The notes: generated by a model from the sequence alone, not told the origin. Counted from the first letter of the stretch, positions 42,033 to 51,341 are shown. The stretch: 64,000 nt of DNA from UBA9160 sp035489755 (GCA_035489755.1 DATGZK010000010.1:62001-126000); one strand, 5' to 3'. A program made the numbers and translations.

Positions 42033-42537
42033 GATCCGCTTCGCCCGCGAAGACGAGTTTGAGGCGCTTGCCTCTATCGAGCGCGACGCCGCAGAGCGTT
42101 TTCGAGGCCTCGATCTGATGGAGGAGACCCTCCTCGAACAAACTCTCCCGCGCTCCATGCTGGGCGAAGCGCGCCAGGCGGGGCGCCTTTGGGTGGCGGC
42201 ACCTCCGGGCGGGGCGCCCCTTGGCTTCGCGCACGCGCTTCTCATCGACGGTGGGCCCCATCTCAATGAACTCGACGTGCGGCCCGAGTGCTGGGGGCGG
42301 GGAATTGGCTCGGGGCTGATCGAATGCGTTTTCTGCTGGGCAGCCCAGCACGAACGGCCGGGGCTCACCCTCTCGACCTTTCGCGATCCGGAGTGGAACG
42401 CTCCCTTCTATGCGCATCGCGGCTTCCGGATCCTGGAAGCGGGGGAGCTTACCCCGGGCCTGCTCGAACTGCGCCGGCGCGAAGCCATGCTCGGTTTTCG
42501 CGTGGAACGCCGAGTGTTCATGCGGCGCGAGGCTTAA
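42016..42537 (+). CDS. GNAT-family N-acetyltransferase
   Basis: 173 residues; ATG 42016 with GGAGG eight bases upstream, inside the end of marR. GNAT fold: EIRFAREDEFEALASIERDAAERF, beta-4 LGFAHALLIDG and the acetyl-CoA-binding loop LDVRPECWGRGIGSGLI (the R/Q-x2-G-x-G motif as RGIGSG), then NAPFYAHRGFRILEAGEL with the usual Y and GF. Substrate unknown. Co-transcribed with marR, so it may belong to the same response. Confidence 0.9.
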   Translation: MSLELEIRFAREDEFEALASIERDAAERFRGLDLMEETLLEQTLPRSMLGEARQAGRLWVAAPPGGAPLGFAHALLIDGGPHLNELDVRPECWGRGIGSGLIECVFCWAAQHERPGLTLSTFRDPEWNAPFYAHRGFRILEAGELTPGLLELRRREAMLGFRVERRVFMRREA

Positions 42538-42645
42538 CGCGGCTCCTTCCCTGTGGCGCGGGCCCGTCCCTGCGCAAGCGCTGCGGGAGGGAGCCCCAAG
42601 GCCGCGTCGACGATGCGGGAAAGCCTCTCGCAAGCGAGGCCGACT

Positions 42646-44118
42646 TCACTTCGCCTGGGGGCTGCCTGCTGCGTTTTGGAGAAGCTGCACCTGGTAGCGA
42701 ACGGCGGCGGCGTAGTTCTGCGTCGCCATGCGCTCGTCGATTCCGTGCGGGCGTTTTAGGTCGCTTGAGTCCAGGGAGAAGGGTTGGAAGCGGTAGAGCT
42801 CCTTGGTCACCTCGCCGTAGTGGCGCGCGTCGGTTCCTCCGACGACGAGGCTCGGTGCAACGATCGCCTCTGGGAAGCTCTCGCGGATCGTGCGCTCAAG
42901 CAGCGCGAACGCGTCCGAATCGATCGGAGAAACCGGACTCGGCTCCCAGGCCGGGCTGCGCAGCCGCACCTCCACCCGCGGATCGTCCACCACAGCGCGC
43001 GCGCGCCTTAGCACGAGATCGACGGTGTCCCCGGGGAGGATGCGGAAGTTCACGCCGGCAATGGCCTGGCTGGGAAGGACATTGTCCTTGGGGCTCCCTG
43101 CGAGCTGGGTCACCGCGGTCGTAGTGCGCAAGAACGCGTTCATCGAGGGCTGGCTCGACAAGAGGGCGTCGAGCGGCGCTCCGAAAAGCCAAAGGTTGGC
43201 AAAGAGCATGCGTCCGAGCAGGGGCATCTCGGGCGCCAGGTACGCGAACGTTGATCCCGTCACCCCCCCGACGCCACCGGGCATCGGGTGGGCCTCGAGG
43301 GCCAAGATGGCCTTGGCAAGGATGCCCGCCGCAGTGTGGCGCGGAGGCATCGAGGAGTGGCCGCCTTCGGCCTGCGCCACGACGTCCAGCGTGACGAAGC
43401 CCTTTTCTGCCACTCCGACCAGTGCGACAGGGGCATGAATGCCAGGCACGACCCCTGGGGTCAGAATCACCCCGCCTTCGTCGAGGCCAAACCAGGCGTG
43501 GACGGAGCGAGAGGCCAAGAGCGCGGCAACCTGCGTCGCTCCATTCGTACCACCGACTTCTTCGTCGTGACCGAACGCGAGCAGCACGGTGCGCTCGGGC
43601 TGAAAGCCACGCGCAAGCAGCAGCTCGACGGCTTCGCAGATCGAGAGCAGCGAGCTCTTGTCATCGATCGCACCACGGCCCCACACGAATCCCTGATCGA
43701 TGCGACCTGCGAACGGAGGCTCGGTCCAGCGCTCCGGCGCTTCCACCGGAACCACATCCTGGTGGGCGAGCAGCAGGATGGGCGGAAGCTGCGGGTTGCG
43801 ACCTTGCCAGGTGTAGAGGAGGGAGAGGTCCGAAACCCGTTCCAAAGAAAGGCGAGCGTGCAGGAGAGGATAGGCCTCGGCGAGCCAGCGCTGGAACTTC
43901 TCGAACTCTGCCCGCGGCAGCGCGGCCGGGTCTGCGTAGGAGATGGTTTGAAAGCGCAGCGCGTCGGCAAGGCGCGATGCGAGGGCCGCCTCATCCAGCG
44001 CGACGGGCACCGCGGGCTTTACTTGCACCTGGCGGGACGGGAGCGAAAGGGCGCGGGCGAGCAAGAAGGCTGCGAGACCCGCGAAGATCGCGAACACCAG
44101 AGCGAGCGCACGTTTCAT
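42646..44118 (-). CDS. Membrane-anchored M20 peptidase (carboxypeptidase-like)
   Basis: 490 residues from ATG 44118 with GGAGGG upstream; the longer open frame past it runs antisense through the LLM gene. An N-terminal hydrophobic segment (LALVFAIFAGLAAFLLARAL) acts as anchor or signal. Dizinc-site motifs: LLLAHQDVVPVE, WGRGAIDDKSS, FGHDEEVGGTNGA, FGLDEGG and GTDARHYGEV, giving His, Asp, Glu-Glu, Asp and His ligands. The dimerisation lid domain is present. Closest in style to carboxypeptidase PM20D1/CPS1-type proteins. Substrate not readable. Confidence 0.9.
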   Translation of the reverse strand: MKRALALVFAIFAGLAAFLLARALSLPSRQVQVKPAVPVALDEAALASRLADALRFQTISYADPAALPRAEFEKFQRWLAEAYPLLHARLSLERVSDLSLLYTWQGRNPQLPPILLLAHQDVVPVEAPERWTEPPFAGRIDQGFVWGRGAIDDKSSLLSICEAVELLLARGFQPERTVLLAFGHDEEVGGTNGATQVAALLASRSVHAWFGLDEGGVILTPGVVPGIHAPVALVGVAEKGFVTLDVVAQAEGGHSSMPPRHTAAGILAKAILALEAHPMPGGVGGVTGSTFAYLAPEMPLLGRMLFANLWLFGAPLDALLSSQPSMNAFLRTTTAVTQLAGSPKDNVLPSQAIAGVNFRILPGDTVDLVLRRARAVVDDPRVEVRLRSPAWEPSPVSPIDSDAFALLERTIRESFPEAIVAPSLVVGGTDARHYGEVTKELYRFQPFSLDSSDLKRPHGIDERMATQNYAAAVRYQVQLLQNAAGSPQAK

Positions 44119-44198
44119 GAACCCTCCCGAAAGGCGGTGGGCCAAGGGTATCCCGCGCGTTCTAACTCGCGTAGAGTAAAAACGACGGACTGGAGGGC

Positions 44199-45023
44199 AT
44201 GATGAAGCTTCCCGCTCTCGCTTTGGCTGCCGTGCCCGGCCGCCGCCTCGCGACCCTGGAACTCGCCGCCGAGATCGAGCGCCGCGGCTTCCAAGGCATC
44301 TACTGCGCGAGCTTCGGCGACGCCATGGGTCTTTGCCTCTCGCTTGCCCACACCACGAAGAGCCTGCACTTCGGAACCGCCATCGCGAACATCTACGCCC
44401 GCACCGCGTTCGACATGGGCCAGGCAGCGGCGTATCTCCACGAGGTTTCAAAGGGACGCTTCCGTCTCGGCCTTGGCGTCTCCCACGCGCCCGCCAACGC
44501 ACGGCTTGGCGCCCGTCCCGGCAAGCCCCTTTCCGACATGCGCGCGTATCTGGAAGCCGTGCGGGCAGGTGCCAAGGTGTACGGAGAGCTTCCGCCCATT
44601 GTCCTCGCCAGCTTGCGCCGCAAGATGGTGGCTCTCGCCGCGGAGCTGGCCGAGGGCGCAGTGTGGGCGAACGCCTCGCGAAGCCACATGACCGCATCGC
44701 TTTCTGCGCTTCCCCCCGAGCGGCGCGGAGAGAAGTTTTTCGTTGGGAACATGATTCCTACCTGCATCGACGACGATCTGGCCGCCGCAGCGGCGGTCAA
44801 TCGCAAGACGCTAAGCGGCTATCTCCTGCTCCCGAACTACCGGAACTATTGGAAGGAAGCGGGTTATGTCGAGGAGATGGAGGCGGTGGAAGCGGCGCTC
44901 GCCAAAGGCGAACGCGAGCGGCTCACGAGCGTGATGAGCGATCGCTGGCTCGCGACACGACGCTCTATGGCAACGCTTCACAGGTGCGGGAGGGACTCGA
45001 AGCGTGGCGAGCCGCGGGAGTGA
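44199..45023 (+). CDS. LLM-class oxidoreductase, C-terminus frameshifted
   Basis: Luciferase-like oxidoreductase: LALAAVPGRRLATLELAAEIERRGFQGIY, LHFGTAIANIYARTAFDMGQAAAYLHEVSKGRFRLGLGVSH, and PIVLASLRRKMVALAAELAEGAVWANAS. GGAGGG precedes the ATG. After codon 252 (WLA) the frame runs into Arg-rich sequence ending at 45023, while the normal LLM C-terminus (DTTLYGNASQVREGLEAW to VVPSSTRGG) continues in another frame to 45103. One added G after 44954 would restore a 301-residue enzyme. So this is either a recent pseudogene or a one-base sequence error. Confidence 0.82.
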   Translation: MMKLPALALAAVPGRRLATLELAAEIERRGFQGIYCASFGDAMGLCLSLAHTTKSLHFGTAIANIYARTAFDMGQAAAYLHEVSKGRFRLGLGVSHAPANARLGARPGKPLSDMRAYLEAVRAGAKVYGELPPIVLASLRRKMVALAAELAEGAVWANASRSHMTASLSALPPERRGEKFFVGNMIPTCIDDDLAAAAAVNRKTLSGYLLLPNYRNYWKEAGYVEEMEAVEAALAKGERERLTSVMSDRWLATRRSMATLHRCGRDSKRGEPRE

Positions 45024-45103
45024 CGACTCCGATCGTCGTTCCGTCGAGTACGCGCGGCGGACAGCTCAAGGCGTTTGAAGAGGTGCTCGCGGCATTCGCC
45101 TGA
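44955..45103 (+). other. Displaced C-terminal coding segment of the LLM gene
   Basis: Frame reading DTTLYGNASQVREGLEAW, then GVTTPIVVPSSTRGGQ, ending KAFEEVLAAFA and TGA at 45101-45103. This is the standard LLM C-terminal helix pair and belongs to the gene beginning at 44199. It has no start of its own. Confidence 0.75.
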
Positions 45104-45110
45104 GCAGCTC

Positions 45111-45704
45111 TCACAGGCGGCGGAGTTGTCGCCCATAGACGGCGTAGAGGATCGCCGTTACGACCAGCACCAGCAAAAGCTCGCCGCAGCTGCGCCAGGA
45201 GAACGAGCCTCCGAACGCCCGCGAGAAAATGAAGCGCACGGGCATGGAGACCAAGGCGAAGATCGACGCCGTGAGGATGCCGGCAGCGAGCACGGCGCCC
45301 ATGCCCGGCTCCTCGGCGTCCCTTTCCGCCGCGGGAGGATCCGTCTGCGGCTGGGGAGAGGTCGCCGGGGCAGGCTGCGCATGCGGGTGCGCGCGCTCGT
45401 CCGCGACGCGCTGCCGGGCTGCGTGGCTTGCGCGCACCTCCTCGTCGAAGGCCTCCTGATCGGAACCCCCGAGCGCAGTTCCGCAGTTCAGGCAGCGAGT
45501 CAGCTCCGCGCGGTTCTCGAAGCGACAAGCCCGACAAAAGTGCGTCGCAACGGCGTGGCTCTCGTCGAGCTGGAGCTCGCCCTCGCGTTCGAGGCTGCGC
45601 GCCCGCGCGGCAATCCCCGGCTCGCCGGGCTCGCTTAACGCCGGAGGCTGCGGCTCCGGAGCCTCGGACCCTCGCTCGAGCAGGCGAAAGCGCCGACTAG
45701 GCAC
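45111..45704 (-). CDS. Zinc-ribbon protein with C-terminal membrane helices
   Basis: 197 residues from a GTG that overlaps the AAA ATPase stop by 8 nt. A zinc ribbon lies mid-protein (FCRACRFENRAELTRCLNCGTAL: CxxC-x12-CxxC), followed by a His/Pro/Ala-rich linker and two hydrophobic segments (VLAAGILTASIFALVSMPVRFIF; CGELLLVLVVTAILYAVYG). No signal peptide, so the ribbon faces the cytoplasm if the helices insert normally. Function unknown. The overlap suggests it works with the Ycf46-like ATPase upstream. Confidence 0.72.
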   Translation of the reverse strand: MPSRRFRLLERGSEAPEPQPPALSEPGEPGIAARARSLEREGELQLDESHAVATHFCRACRFENRAELTRCLNCGTALGGSDQEAFDEEVRASHAARQRVADERAHPHAQPAPATSPQPQTDPPAAERDAEEPGMGAVLAAGILTASIFALVSMPVRFIFSRAFGGSFSWRSCGELLLVLVVTAILYAVYGRQLRRL

Positions 45705-47256
45705 GGGCTCTCCCGATGAAGGACACGCTGCGTTCCGCCGCAGCTCGATCCGCGGGCCTCGCGCGGGTCTTCGCCCAATCGCGCATGCGCGCGATCTCTT
45801 CGGCTGAGGTCACGGAGAGCGGCGTCGTATCGGCCATCGCCTGCGCAAGGTCTTGGCCCTCGAGCTCGCTCCCGCGGTCGAAGGCCGCGAACAGCGCCTC
45901 CACCAAGGCTTGCTCGATTTCCGCGCCGCTAAAGCCTTCACACGTCTTGGCGAGCTCGGCCAGCGCGAACAGCGCCGGGTCGCGGCCGCGCTTTCGCAGG
46001 TGGATGGCGAGGATCTCCGCGCGCGCCGCAGGTGCGGGCAGGTCGACGAAGAAGATCTCGTCAAAGCGCCCACGCCGCAAAAGCTCAGGCGGAAGTGCAT
46101 CGATTCGGTTCGCCGTCGCGGCGACAAACACACCCGCGCGTTGCTCCTGCATCCAGGTGAGAAGCGAAGCGAACACGCGCTGCGCGGTTCCGCCGTCGCT
46201 CTGGCTGCTCGTCGTGCCTCCCGCCAGGCCCTTCTCGATCTCGTCGATCCATAGCACTGCGGGGGCCACTGCCTCGGCCGCGCGCAGTGCCTTGCGCATG
46301 TTGTCCTCCGAGCTCCCAAGCAGTCCGGAGAAAACGCGTCCGAGGTCGAGATGGAGCAGCGGAAGCTGCCAGCTGTGGGCGATCACCTGCGCCGTCAGGC
46401 TCTTGCCGCAGCCCGGCACCCCGAGGAGCAACACCCCTTTTGGGGCGTCGAGACCAAACTCGCGCGCACCGGGCGAGAGCGCTTTGCCGCGGCGCCGCAG
46501 CCAGTCCTTGAGGGGCTCGAGCCCTCCGACCTCCCCGAGCGTGGTTTGCGCAGGATAGAAGTCGAGGACGCCGGACTTGCGGATCACCTGGCGCTTCTCC
46601 TCCATCACCAGCTTGATGTCCGCCGCGTCGAGGCGGTCTCCATCGACGGCTGCTTTGGCGAACGCGTTCTCCGCCTCGGCCAGCGTGAGTCCCCGAGCCG
46701 CCCGCACGAGCGCACGCGAATCCTCACGCGTGAGAGCGACAGACTTGGGATCCTGCTGGTAGAGCTGCTCGCAGAGCGAGCGCAGGAGCGCGTCAAGCTC
46801 GGTCTCGTCCGGCAGCGGCAGGTCGAGGACTGTGAGGTCCTTCTCCAGCTCGGGGGGGAGCGCCATGCGCGCCGCCGAGAGCACGACGGTCTTGTGCGAA
46901 TCTTTGAGCTCGGCCGCGACATCGCGCAGCCGTCGCATGACTTGGGGATCGTCGAAATGGAGGTGCAGGTCCTCGAGCAGGTAGATCCCCGCTCCTCGCT
47001 CTGCCCGGATATGTTCGAGCACCTCTGCCGGGGCGGGGTAGTGAGGCAGCTCCGGCGCTCCGTCATGGCGAACCCCGATCGTGCGCAGGCCGCGCGTCGC
47101 CGTCCACACCGCGAACGGCTTGCCCTGTCGCCGCGCGAGGTCGAACAGAAGCTGCTCGAGGCGCCCCTCCTCGAACGTCACGACGTAGAGAACCGGGTAG
47201 CGCGCACGGACAAGGAGGTCGATTTGCTCCGCAAAGCGCGCGGCAGTGGAGGACAT
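45697..47256 (-). CDS. Ycf46-like AAA+ ATPase
   Basis: 519 residues. The N-terminal half (RARYPVLYVVTFEEGRLEQLL; IYLLEDLHLHF; VVLSAARMALPPELEKDLTVL) is the degenerate P-loop-like domain of cyanobacterial and plastid Ycf46 proteins. The C-terminal AAA module has Walker A GVLLLGVPGCGKSLTAQVIAHSW (about 275), Walker B VLWIDEIEKGL, sensor 1 FVAATANRIDALPPELLRRGRFDE and the Arg fingers. Ycf46 is implicated in carbon-metabolism responses in cyanobacteria; elsewhere its role is unknown. Overlaps the zinc-ribbon gene. One of several AAA genes of this window but not related to GspA. Confidence 0.87.
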   Translation of the reverse strand: MSSTAARFAEQIDLLVRARYPVLYVVTFEEGRLEQLLFDLARRQGKPFAVWTATRGLRTIGVRHDGAPELPHYPAPAEVLEHIRAERGAGIYLLEDLHLHFDDPQVMRRLRDVAAELKDSHKTVVLSAARMALPPELEKDLTVLDLPLPDETELDALLRSLCEQLYQQDPKSVALTREDSRALVRAARGLTLAEAENAFAKAAVDGDRLDAADIKLVMEEKRQVIRKSGVLDFYPAQTTLGEVGGLEPLKDWLRRRGKALSPGAREFGLDAPKGVLLLGVPGCGKSLTAQVIAHSWQLPLLHLDLGRVFSGLLGSSEDNMRKALRAAEAVAPAVLWIDEIEKGLAGGTTSSQSDGGTAQRVFASLLTWMQEQRAGVFVAATANRIDALPPELLRRGRFDEIFFVDLPAPAARAEILAIHLRKRGRDPALFALAELAKTCEGFSGAEIEQALVEALFAAFDRGSELEGQDLAQAMADTTPLSVTSAEEIARMRDWAKTRARPADRAAAERSVSFIGRARA

Positions 47257-47407
47257 GGGCGCACCCCCCGGGCCGACCTGCCGAGGTCGGGACGGCGATC
47301 TCTGCGAAATCTGCGCTCCTTATCGGCGGCGGGCCAGGCGGAGTGAACCCCGGGGAGAGCGCTCTGCCACAATGGAGACCGCCCTTGCGGGCCAGGAGTG
47401 ACCGTCC

Positions 47408-48370
47408 ATGCGAAAAGGCATCCTTCTTGGGCTGGCTGCCCTCCCCTTGCTGGCGGCGGGCGGCCTGGCGATCGGCGTGGGATGGGCTCACCTCGAGATC
47501 CGTCAAGAGCGCGCTCCCCTGCCAAGCGCCGACCTCGTGCGGGCTTCGGCGGCGGGCGACGACCGACCGGTCGCGATCTCTTGGATCAATACCGCAAGCC
47601 AGGCGATGCCCCGCTCCGCGGTTCTCGACCAAAGGCGCGACGCCTCTCCAGACCGGCCCTATGTGATGAGCCATCCCGCGTTCGTGCTCGAGTGGAGTGA
47701 CGGTCGCCTCCTCCTTGTCGACACAGGGATGGATCGAGAAGGCGCCCTCGCCTTCGGCAAGCTGATCGAACGCCTCGGCGGAGCGCAGCCCATCGTCCCG
47801 CTCCGCTCGGTCGCGGAGCGCCTGGGTCCCGCAAGCGCGCGCGTTTCGGGCCTCGTCTTTACCCATCTGCACGTGGACCACGTGGACGGGGTGGGAACGC
47901 TCTGCGCGGGGATGGCGCATCCCGTGCCCGTTTTCATGACTGAGGCACAGCGGGCACGATCAAACTACACGACGCGCCCCGGCCGCGGGCTCCTCGAGAT
48001 GGCAGCCTGCGCAAAGCCGGTCGCCCTCGAGGGTGGTCCTCTGTTTGGGCTGAGCGGCTTTCCCGGCGTCTTCGTGATCGCCGCAGGCGGCCATACTCCC
48101 GGCAGCCAGATCGTAATCGCGCACGTTCGAGAGGGTGAGAGACTCCGGACCTACGCCATCACCGGGGACATCGTGAACCACATCGACGGGATCAACCACG
48201 ATGTTCCAAAGCCCTTTCTCTACAGCCTCGTCGTCGTCCCCGAGGATGGCGAGCGGCTTTCTGAACTGCGTCACTACCTGCGCGAGCTGCGCGACCGCGC
48301 GGGCGTCGTGCTCTTGGTCTCGCATGACCAGGCCGAGCTCGAAGGCAGTGGCGTCGCGCAGCGCGAGTAG
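47408..48370 (+). CDS. Exported metallo-beta-lactamase-fold hydrolase
   Basis: 320 residues with an N-terminal hydrophobic segment (GILLGLAALPLLAAGGLAIGVGWA) as signal or anchor. The MBL metal motif is FTHLHVDHVDGVG (HxHxDH), followed by AGGHTPGSQIV and AITGDIVNH, and a last His in LLVSHDQAE. All seven usual ligands can be placed. The sub-family resembles N-acyl homoserine lactonases and related lactonases, but the substrate cannot be read. Convergent with the PLP enzyme, 40 bp apart. Confidence 0.87.
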   Translation: MRKGILLGLAALPLLAAGGLAIGVGWAHLEIRQERAPLPSADLVRASAAGDDRPVAISWINTASQAMPRSAVLDQRRDASPDRPYVMSHPAFVLEWSDGRLLLVDTGMDREGALAFGKLIERLGGAQPIVPLRSVAERLGPASARVSGLVFTHLHVDHVDGVGTLCAGMAHPVPVFMTEAQRARSNYTTRPGRGLLEMAACAKPVALEGGPLFGLSGFPGVFVIAAGGHTPGSQIVIAHVREGERLRTYAITGDIVNHIDGINHDVPKPFLYSLVVVPEDGERLSELRHYLRELRDRAGVVLLVSHDQAELEGSGVAQRE

Positions 48371-48410
48371 ACGGAAGCCGCGAGCTCCGCGCCCCTCGTC
48401 TTGTCGCCGC

Positions 48411-49607
48411 CTAGAACGAGGCGAGCGCCTGCTCGAGGTCCGCCAGAAGGTCTGAGGCGTCCTCGATTCCGCAGGAAAGACGCACCAGGGAGTCGGTGAT
48501 GCCGAGGGCCTCGCGTTCCGCGCGCGGCTTGTCCCAGTACGACATGAGGGCAGGCATTTCGATCAGCGACTCGACTCCCCCAAGGCTCGGGGCGATGTAG
48601 GGGATGCGGCAGCGGTCGACAAAACGCATCGTGCCTTCGAGGTCGCTGTCGAGCTCGAAACTGACGACACCGCCAAAGCCTCGCATGGTTCGTGAAGCGG
48701 TCGCGTGGTCGGGATGGCTCTCGAGACCCGGGTACCACACGCGCCGCACACGGGTGTGAGCTTCGAGCATGCGGGCGATGCGCAAACCGTTTTCGTTGTG
48801 ACGTGTCATGCGAAGCGAGAGCGTCTTCATGCCCCGGAGCAAGAGGTACGAGGAGTGGGGATCGGTGATGCCGCCGAGCACACCCACCGCAGCGCGCAGC
48901 CGACCGACCAGCTCCTTGCCTCCTGCGGCCGCTCCGGCGAGCAGATCGTTGTGTCCGCCCAGGTATTTGGTTGCGCTGTGGAGCACGAGATCCGCGCCGT
49001 CGGCAAGCGCCTGGTGGTTTACGGGGCTTGCGAACGTGCTGTCGATCACGACCAGCGCTCCCCGCGCGTGTGCGACGCGTGAAGCTTCGGCGACGTCGAT
49101 GACGCGCAGATAAGGGTTGGTCGGGGACTCGGTGAAGAATAGCGTTGTGCCCTCGCGCAAGGCGTCGGCGAGCTTCTTCGGATCGGCGGGCTCGATGACC
49201 GTGGTCTCGACGTCGAGCTTGCGGAGGTACTCCTGGCAGAACTGGCGGGTGCGCCGATAGCAGTCGCTCGTCGTGACGAGATGCCCTCCCTTGGGCAGGA
49301 GGGCGAGGAACGTGGTCGTCGCCGCACACATGCCCGAGGCAAACAGCACCGCGTCTTCGGCACCCTCGAGCTCGGCAAGCTTGCGCTCCGCGGCCCGCCA
49401 TGTCGGATTCCCGTAGCGACCGTATTCGTCCCGCGGCTTGCGCCCCTCTTGGTACGCGCGCACCTCTTCGGAGTCCTTGAACCAATAGGTCGAGGTCTGG
49501 AAGATGGGCGTCGTAATTGCGTCGCTCATGGGGCGCTCGCGCTCGCCTGCGTGCACGGCACGCGTCGAGTCGCCGGGCCGTTTCGGCCTACCCGGGCCTT
49601 CGCTCAT
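48411..49607 (-). CDS. Cys/Met-metabolism PLP enzyme (cystathionine gamma-synthase type)
   Basis: 398 residues of the transsulfuration family (CGS, CBL, CGL, OAH sulfhydrylase). PLP-binding Lys in LHSATKYLGGHNDLLAG; phosphate-binding FASGMCAATTTFLAL; TTPIFQTSTYWF near the N-terminus; the Tyr pair in EYGRYGNPTWRAAE; SLGGVESLIEMPAL and LVRLSCGIEDASDLLADLEQAL at the end. Which of the four reactions it performs needs biochemical or phylogenetic resolution. Normal length; all catalytic residues present. Confidence 0.92.
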   Translation of the reverse strand: MSEGPGRPKRPGDSTRAVHAGERERPMSDAITTPIFQTSTYWFKDSEEVRAYQEGRKPRDEYGRYGNPTWRAAERKLAELEGAEDAVLFASGMCAATTTFLALLPKGGHLVTTSDCYRRTRQFCQEYLRKLDVETTVIEPADPKKLADALREGTTLFFTESPTNPYLRVIDVAEASRVAHARGALVVIDSTFASPVNHQALADGADLVLHSATKYLGGHNDLLAGAAAGGKELVGRLRAAVGVLGGITDPHSSYLLLRGMKTLSLRMTRHNENGLRIARMLEAHTRVRRVWYPGLESHPDHATASRTMRGFGGVVSFELDSDLEGTMRFVDRCRIPYIAPSLGGVESLIEMPALMSYWDKPRAEREALGITDSLVRLSCGIEDASDLLADLEQALASF

Positions 49608-49814
49608 TGCGCTCTCTCGCGTTAGTGGCGCTTAGCACGTCGGGTGCAGGACCCTTAGGCTGGGCATCCGAGGGGCTGCAAGCGCCGGAAATCATTCCCC
49701 TAATCGAACCGAGGCCAAGGCAGCTTACGCGCGCGCCCCGGGGGCGTCAACCGGCCATGCTCGGGGCCACGAAAACCGACTACCGTCCCCCAAACCCGAA
49801 GCGAGGAGTCCGTC

Positions 49815-51260
49815 ATGTCCGATCCGCTCGCCTCTCTCGATGCCATCGCGCAGGCCGAGCTCGTGCGTACCGGAAAAGCATCGCCCCTTGAGCTCCTCGA
49901 GAGCGCGATCGTGCGCATTGAAAAGCTCAACCCGACGCTAAACGCGGTGATCTATCCGCTGTTTGAGAAGGCGCGCGCGCAGGCTCGCTCCGCCGAAGCC
50001 GGGCGCGGAGCGTTTTGCGGCGTTCCCTTCTTGCTCAAAGACCTCGTCGCTCACTCCTCAGGCGACCCCTACAGCGCCGGCATGAGCTTCCTAAAACGCC
50101 GGGGCTGGCGAGAGAGCGAAGACACGTTTTTGGTGCAGCGGCTGCGCGCGGCGGGTTTTGTCATCGCCGGCAAAACGAATACGCCGGAACTCGGGCTCGT
50201 GCCGACGACTGAACCTGTCGCCTTTGGGCCGACCCACAACCCATGGGACACCGCACGCTCCCCCGGCGGATCGAGTGGAGGCTCCGCTGCCGCAACGGCG
50301 TCGGGGATGGTGGCTGCGGCCCACGCCAACGATGGCGGCGGATCGATCCGCATCCCCGCCAGCATGTGCGGTCTCGTCGGCCTTAAGCCCTCGCGCGGGC
50401 GCGTCTCCCAGGGGCCGGACGCCGGGGAAGGCTGGGCCGGTTTCACAGCGGAGTTCGTCGTCACGCGCTCCGTGCGCGATGCCGCCGGGATCCTCGATGC
50501 GGTGGCGGGCCCAATGGTGGGCGACCCGTACGTCGCGCCTGCACCGCTGCGACCATTCTCGCAAGAGGTCGCTTCGGCCGCCGGGCGGCTGCGGATTGGC
50601 ATTCTCGCACGAGCGCCGCGGCGCGAGTTCTCGCTGCATGCCGACTGTGCTGCCGCCGTGCGCAGCGTCGGAGTTCTCCTCGAGTCACTTGGCCACCGCG
50701 TGGAGGAGTCGCATCCCGCGGCGCTCGATGATCCGATCATCGCCGGTCACGTGGCCCGCGTGATCATGGCGTGGACAGCGCGCGACCTCGATGTGTGGCG
50801 CCAAAGGACGGGCGAATCGATTGGGCAAGAGGACGTCGAGCCCCTTACCTGGGAAGCATCGGAAATGGGGCGACGCGTCAGTGCGTCGGAGTACATCCAG
50901 GCCGTGGAAGGCGCCCACGCCTGGACACGCGCCGTCGCGGCCTGGTGGGAGGGGGGCTTCGATCTCCTCCTCAGCCCTACCCTCGGCGAGCCGCCCCCGC
51001 TGCTCGGCGAGTTTGCGGCCACCCCCGAGCAGCGGCTCCGGGGCTGGGCGCGGAGCCTTCCCTTTGTCGCGTTCACGCAGCCTTTCAACGTGACCGGTCA
51101 GCCCGCGATCTCGCTCCCGCTTTACGTGAGTGCCGCGGGACTGCCGATCGGCGTTCAGCTCGTCGCGGCCTACGGACGCGAAGACCTGCTCTTGCGCGTC
51201 GCCGCACAGCTCGAAGCGGCCCGCCCGTGGGCGGAGCGGCGACCGCCGGTGTACGCCTAG
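49815..51260 (+). CDS. Amidase-signature enzyme
   Basis: 481 residues. Ser-cisSer-Lys triad: Lys in VPFLLKDLVAHSSG, cis-Ser in the Gly/Ser loop SPGGSSGGSAAATASGM, nucleophile Ser in DGGGSIRIPAS. C-terminal half has QPFNVTGQPAISLPLYVS, as in fatty-acid amide hydrolase-like and GatA-related enzymes, though no gatB/gatC are nearby and a Gat role is unlikely. It should hydrolyse a small amide. Upstream 207 bp carry no recognisable element. Confidence 0.93.
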   Translation: MSDPLASLDAIAQAELVRTGKASPLELLESAIVRIEKLNPTLNAVIYPLFEKARAQARSAEAGRGAFCGVPFLLKDLVAHSSGDPYSAGMSFLKRRGWRESEDTFLVQRLRAAGFVIAGKTNTPELGLVPTTEPVAFGPTHNPWDTARSPGGSSGGSAAATASGMVAAAHANDGGGSIRIPASMCGLVGLKPSRGRVSQGPDAGEGWAGFTAEFVVTRSVRDAAGILDAVAGPMVGDPYVAPAPLRPFSQEVASAAGRLRIGILARAPRREFSLHADCAAAVRSVGVLLESLGHRVEESHPAALDDPIIAGHVARVIMAWTARDLDVWRQRTGESIGQEDVEPLTWEASEMGRRVSASEYIQAVEGAHAWTRAVAAWWEGGFDLLLSPTLGEPPPLLGEFAATPEQRLRGWARSLPFVAFTQPFNVTGQPAISLPLYVSAAGLPIGVQLVAAYGREDLLLRVAAQLEAARPWAERRPPVYA

Positions 51261-51341
51261 GCGGAAAGAGATTACGGGCCGAAAAGACGGCGCAGCGCCT
51301 TCGCCCGCGGCGCATGCCCGGATCGAAAAAACGCGCGGTGC

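Noticed and set aside
44119..44697. N-terminal extension of the M20 peptidase frame
   Set aside because: Arg/Cys-rich shadow opposite the LLM gene; the hydrophobic N-terminus starts at 44118.
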